Assembly: GCA_964017045.1 (NCBI GenBank)
Contig: OZ024811.1
Location: 8,953,674-9,017,673, forward strand
Reading direction: 5' to 3'
DNA from: Omphiscola glabra
Lineage: Eukaryota > Mollusca > Gastropoda > Lymnaeidae
DNA length: 64,000 bases
In this document: positions 62,801 to 64,000 of the stretch, one piece after another
Layout: each line of letters begins with the position of its first letter
Numbering within the stretch: the stretch's first letter is position 1
Translations under genes and position numbers: made by a program
Notes under the pieces: model-generated
Database searches by the model: none
What the model was told of the DNA's origin: nothing
The model's input: only the letters and a program-made list of their open reading frames with translations

Positions 62801-63602
62801 AATGGTGAGGTGGTAATTGGGGAATGGTAAATGGTGAGGTGGTAATTGTGGACCGGTAAATGGTGAGGTGAGGATAGGGAGGTTGGAATGTGTTTCTGTC
62901 CTATTAATATAAGTATTATAAGTTAATATTCGAGAAATGTCTTTTGAACTTTCCAAAGTCAACCATTATAATATTATACATTTTAAATAAGATTTAATGA
63001 AGATGACTGAACTAATAAAACAATGAAAGAAAAGCAAGAGAAGGTTGGAATTATAAGAAAACGACAATAGAAGGTTGTAATTATGTGACAGTGATACACG
63101 TATTCATTGTAGGATGTACATTATTGAGTGATTTATGAGACTTTATATGTGTACAATATTTAACAGTGGATTGTGCTAAATGAGAATAATTAAAACTAAA
63201 TATATATGAAGCTAATGAAGGAGATAAACTTAAAGCCATAGAAAAATAAACGATTATAATGGATGGATTTTTGAAACCGATGATCATTTGAAACTAAACA
63301 CTATTTGAACCCTACAATGTTGTCAAATTTTTTAGAACAATGACTAATGAGATCGGTCAGGGACGCCACGATTATTATTGTAACGTTACAGTTATTGTTT
63401 AGGTTTGTGAGTGTGCTACAGATTCTTTCCCTAATTTGTCTGGCTTGATGTATGACGACAATGTAATGAGAGTCTAAGCAACTCAGTGTTTCCCACAAGA
63501 GAACACAAGTCACGATTTTCTACAAAAATATTTCAGTCGAGGGGAAATGTTTTGGCAACTTTCACTTCCTGAGCAATTTGTACCTGTATAACCCCCATCC
63601 AT
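47810..63602 (-). CDS. Unrecognised micro-exon gene: 13 coding exons, all introns phase 1
   Basis: Coding exons in transcript order are 63602-63584, 61700-61656, 60130-60080, 58931-58860, 57800-57684, 57520-57434, 55834-55790, 54799-54740, 52253-52218, 50329-50273, 49021-49004, 48040-48023 and 47817-47810. They sum to 633 nt: 210 residues plus TAA. Every junction is GT/AG and every intron is phase 1; internal exons are 45, 51, 72, 117, 87, 45, 60, 36, 57, 18 and 18 nt, all multiples of 3. The protein starts MDGGYTVVTSAPQ, has a short helical stretch LVLADMIKNVLGNQ, a Pro/Gln/Gly-rich middle (about 18% Pro overall), aromatic patches (RSYHYC, YNWVPPRNPW, KEWELIG), and ends GGFPSAGGYPAAPG. No signal peptide or membrane segment is visible, so it is probably cytosolic. 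I do not recognise the family. Because all phases match, extra or skipped exons cannot be excluded by frame alone. Exon 1 and its start are the least certain. Confidence 0.72.
48023..49021 (-). CDS. Exons 11 and 12, two homologous 18-nt micro-exons
   Basis: Exon 11 (49021-49004) and exon 12 (48040-48023) each have 18 nt. They encode GGFPSA and GGYPAA, respectively, when the split Gly is included. Donors are GTAAGTTT and GTAAGTCA; acceptors are CATGCGCAG and ATATTTTCAG. Flanking intron sequence is also alike (CTTATATTTTCAG versus CCTTACATGCGCAG; downstream AAGGAGAA... on the plus strand next to both). They look like a duplicated exon. Exon 13 then adds only P, G and the stop. Confidence 0.72.
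48110..48615. repeat. 50-bp tandem repeat, about 9-10 copies (micro-exon gene intron 11)
   Basis: Units contain TAATGATTAGATGTTGAATT and GATCAAGATGATGTAGTGAC. They start about 70 bp from the 18-nt exon 12. Confidence 0.9.
49545..49980. repeat. 24-bp tandem repeat, about 18 copies
   Basis: Units of CCCATAAGTCACTACAGTAA plus AGGC, with CCAGTATGGG variants. Being a multiple of 3, it creates a false 138-codon frame. It lies in an intron of the micro-exon gene. Confidence 0.9.
50874..50994. mobile_element. Short hAT-type MITE candidate (121 bp)
   Basis: The left end CAGGGTTCAACAAACTTTTA and the right end, reverse complement CAATGGTCGGCAACCTGCGG, both resemble hAT termini of the CAGGGGTCGGCAAACT type. 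No clear 8-bp target duplication is visible, so the ends may be eroded. Confidence 0.45.
51525..51875. repeat. 21-bp tandem repeat, about 16 copies
   Basis: Units of TATAGGTAGACAGTCACATT plus C, with TATTGG in place of TATAGG in a subset. Confidence 0.95.
52690..52795. repeat. 15-bp tandem repeat, about 7 copies
   Basis: Units GTATGTGTCTCATTG / GTATATGTCTCATTG. Confidence 0.8.
53195..53360. repeat. About 41-bp tandem repeat, 4 copies
   Basis: Units contain ACATATGTTTCAGCTGCCAT and AGCTTATGTGAGCTTGCT. Confidence 0.85.
53675..53830. repeat. About 36-bp tandem repeat, 4-5 copies of uneven length
   Basis: Units contain ACAAAGCTATCGCCTGTCAC and AGACTTGTCATATGCA, some with internal deletion. Confidence 0.75.
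54310..54500 (-). pseudogene. LINE C-terminal remnant (RTE-like)
   Basis: On the minus strand, frames mix KALDMSQWKDVVRQ and GMDALDLVT...LCWEQEKPQL. These are typical final residues of RTE-type LINE proteins. Frameshifts are evident, and only about 190 bp remain. Confidence 0.5.
54482..54628. repeat. 47-bp tandem repeat, 3 copies
   Basis: Units contain CGTTTTCCACACCGTCCATC and TATGCCTAGGTCTGCTTTTG. It borders the LINE remnant and may have been amplified from its edge. Confidence 0.9.
55087..55490 (-). pseudogene. LINE ORF2 C-terminal fragment (RNase H-bearing type)
   Basis: The minus frame contains LVRQMHTEPCPIGTYFCWLD, then DPTCRHRSLVPETLAQLLTECPSL. This fits the 'RTGH...CxCG...T.EHLL.ECP' segment that follows RNase H in some LINEs, and then EPYVRKMNGSADG where KLYGSLEDL-type sequence is usual. 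The zinc-knuckle-like spacing is not perfect, so assignment is moderate. It may be kin to the RNase H remnant at 4432. Confidence 0.45.
55530..55735. repeat. 30-bp tandem repeat, about 7 copies
   Basis: Units of CTAAGCCATCACTCTGTTTC then TCACATAGAC. It ends about 55 bp before exon 7 of the micro-exon gene. Confidence 0.9.
56125..56345. repeat. 20-bp tandem repeat, about 11 copies
   Basis: Unit GAGGAAACAACGGGTGTGTC; the first six copies are identical, later ones carry single changes (GTATGTC, GTGTGTCTAG). Frames on both strands are artefacts. Confidence 0.95.
56400..56715. repeat. About 88-bp tandem repeat, 3.5 copies
   Basis: Units start TGATGTTGTGGAGATTTCAA and contain ACAGGCAGTGAGTTAAGAG and GTGTAGGTGGGGG. 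Confidence 0.9.
56800..57080. repeat. Purine-only 15/30-bp repeat
   Basis: Units GAGAAGAGACATAGA and GAGAAGAGACCTAGG alternate. The strand is almost pure A/G. It gives false Arg/Glu/Lys-rich frames on plus and Leu/Ser-rich ones on minus. Confidence 0.9.
57684..57800 (-). CDS. Exon 5, proline/glutamine-rich low-complexity segment
   Basis: The largest exon (117 nt) lies between TTTCTTTCAG and AAGTAAGT-type sites. It encodes FAPVQNFAPQPLPSFQPQPP, then PGPPGGG and GLFMDLP. Such PQ/PG-rich runs are typical of disordered linkers or SH3/WW-binding segments. The role is inferred from composition only. Confidence 0.78.
57925..58035. repeat. 36-bp tandem repeat, 3 copies
   Basis: Units contain GTTTACTGGCTACCCTTCTG and GGCAATTCACTCGTCA. 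Confidence 0.85.
58585..58730. repeat. About 29-bp tandem repeat, 4-5 copies
   Basis: Units contain ACACTGAGACATGAGAAACA and TTAGTCACA. It lies just upstream (plus sense) of the 72-nt exon 4. Confidence 0.8.
60205..60415. repeat. 27-bp tandem repeat, 7-8 copies
   Basis: Units of GTCAGCGGAATATGGTTTAC then AGAAGTT, with GTCAGTGG variants. It sits between exons 2 and 3 of the micro-exon gene. Confidence 0.92.
61770..62245. repeat. 22-bp tandem repeat, about 20 copies
   Basis: Units of CACTATGATATGGACATTTA plus TA, with CATCTGTAGAC and CATTTGTACAC variants toward 61800-62000 and a homogeneous block at 62090-62240. Confidence 0.93.
62255..62640. repeat. Purine-rich (GGGAATGGAGGGAGG)n low-complexity block
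   Basis: Nearly 400 bp where the plus strand is mostly G and A with irregular GGAATGGAGGG/GGAAATAGAGGG units. The reverse strand is a pyrimidine tract that gives a false 240-codon Pro/Ser-rich frame. It could favour triplex or G-quadruplex structure. Confidence 0.8.
62640..62880. repeat. 29-bp tandem repeat, about 8 copies
   Basis: Units of GGGGACCGGTAAATGGTGAG plus GTGGTAATT. Confidence 0.93.
62960..63560. other. Intron 1 remainder of the micro-exon gene, nothing recognised
   Basis: AT-rich DNA without a supportable exon or repeat. Short minus frames (63081-63287, 63301-63513) lack phase-1 splice borders. Confidence 0.4.
63584..63602 (-). CDS. Candidate first coding exon of the micro-exon gene
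   Basis: ATGGATGGGGGTTATACAG is followed by the donor gtacaaat. It encodes MDGGYT plus one base, placing the next exon in phase 1. Upstream in the transcript is a GGT-rich leader that is open in the same frame for some distance, so the true start could be further 5'. The acceptor-like TAAG at about 63673 is poor. The choice rests on phase agreement, the Met and the donor. Confidence 0.5.
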
Positions 63603-64000
63603 GTAATGCACCACCACCCCCCTCCCCATAAACAGCAACACCACCCAGGTATAGCCCACACCAGCACCGCCCACTTAGCTCAACGTATTTGGGGTTAAAA
63701 TTTATGTTTTAAAAGGCACTTTTTATTTTCTCGTCCTACATAACCTACCAAAGCATTTCCACGACATTGCGATAAATGTCAACATATTTAAATACCAGGG
63801 TTTTTTATGTAGGCGGGAGATATCTAGGGTGGGGAGGTGACTAGGGAGAGGATATGTCTAGGGTGAGAAGATGTCTAGGGTGGGGAGATATCTAGGGCTG
63901 GGGAGGAACGAAATTTCGTATTCTTGTCTTGTGACGTTATGTTCAAAACTGGTGACATTTTATAATGTCAGTCCCGGAGAGACAATGCACAGAAAGGACG

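Noticed and set aside
62240..62962. 240-codon Pro/Ser-rich minus frame
   Set aside because: It covers the purine block and the 29-bp array and lacks splice borders in the phase of the surrounding gene.

Overview
The window is AT-rich animal nuclear DNA, probably from a mollusc (gastropod-like) or another lophotrochozoan. Three spliced genes lie in long introns and intergenic DNA that are packed with minisatellites of 15-90 bp unit and with decayed transposons (CR1-like and RTE-like LINEs, hAT, piggyBac-type and pogo-type DNA elements). The mollusc assignment is an inference from this texture and from the gene set. No prokaryotic, organellar or viral features were seen. Layout: 1-6.6 kb is intergenic or 5' DNA with a pogo-type end and a broken LINE RNase H domain. 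6.69-10.96 kb (+) is a four-exon A20/AN1 zinc-finger gene of the ZFAND5/ZFAND6 type with a long 3' UTR; its first coding intron holds a TTAA-flanked piggyBac-type short element. 15.9-17.2 kb holds two LINE remnants. 18.5-32.5 kb is almost continuous tandem repeats, including a higher-order-repeat satellite, a perfectly homogeneous 20-bp array, and an array resembling hAT transposon ends. 32.909-34.844 kb is one complete but dead hAT element with exact 8-bp target duplications. 35.86-40.80 kb (+) is a six-exon Rab27-type GTPase gene ending in CSC. 41-47 kb is minisatellite DNA with a LINE C-terminus embedded between two arrays of the same 33-bp family. 47.81-63.60 kb (-) is a gene I do not recognise. 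It was reconstructed by eye as 13 coding exons, two of only 18 nt. Every intron is phase 1 and every internal exon is a multiple of 3, giving a 210-residue proline/glycine-rich protein, and most introns carry a private minisatellite. Rab27 (vesicle docking and secretion) and the ZFAND protein (ubiquitin and proteasome stress handling) are ordinary housekeeping or trafficking genes, and nothing indicates that the three genes work together. The most interesting object is the symmetric micro-exon gene: its architecture allows any combination of internal exons to be skipped without breaking the frame. Many long open frames in 24-25.8, 28.6-29.1, 45.5-47.1, 49.5-50.0 and 55.5-57.1 kb are artefacts of stop-free tandem repeats.
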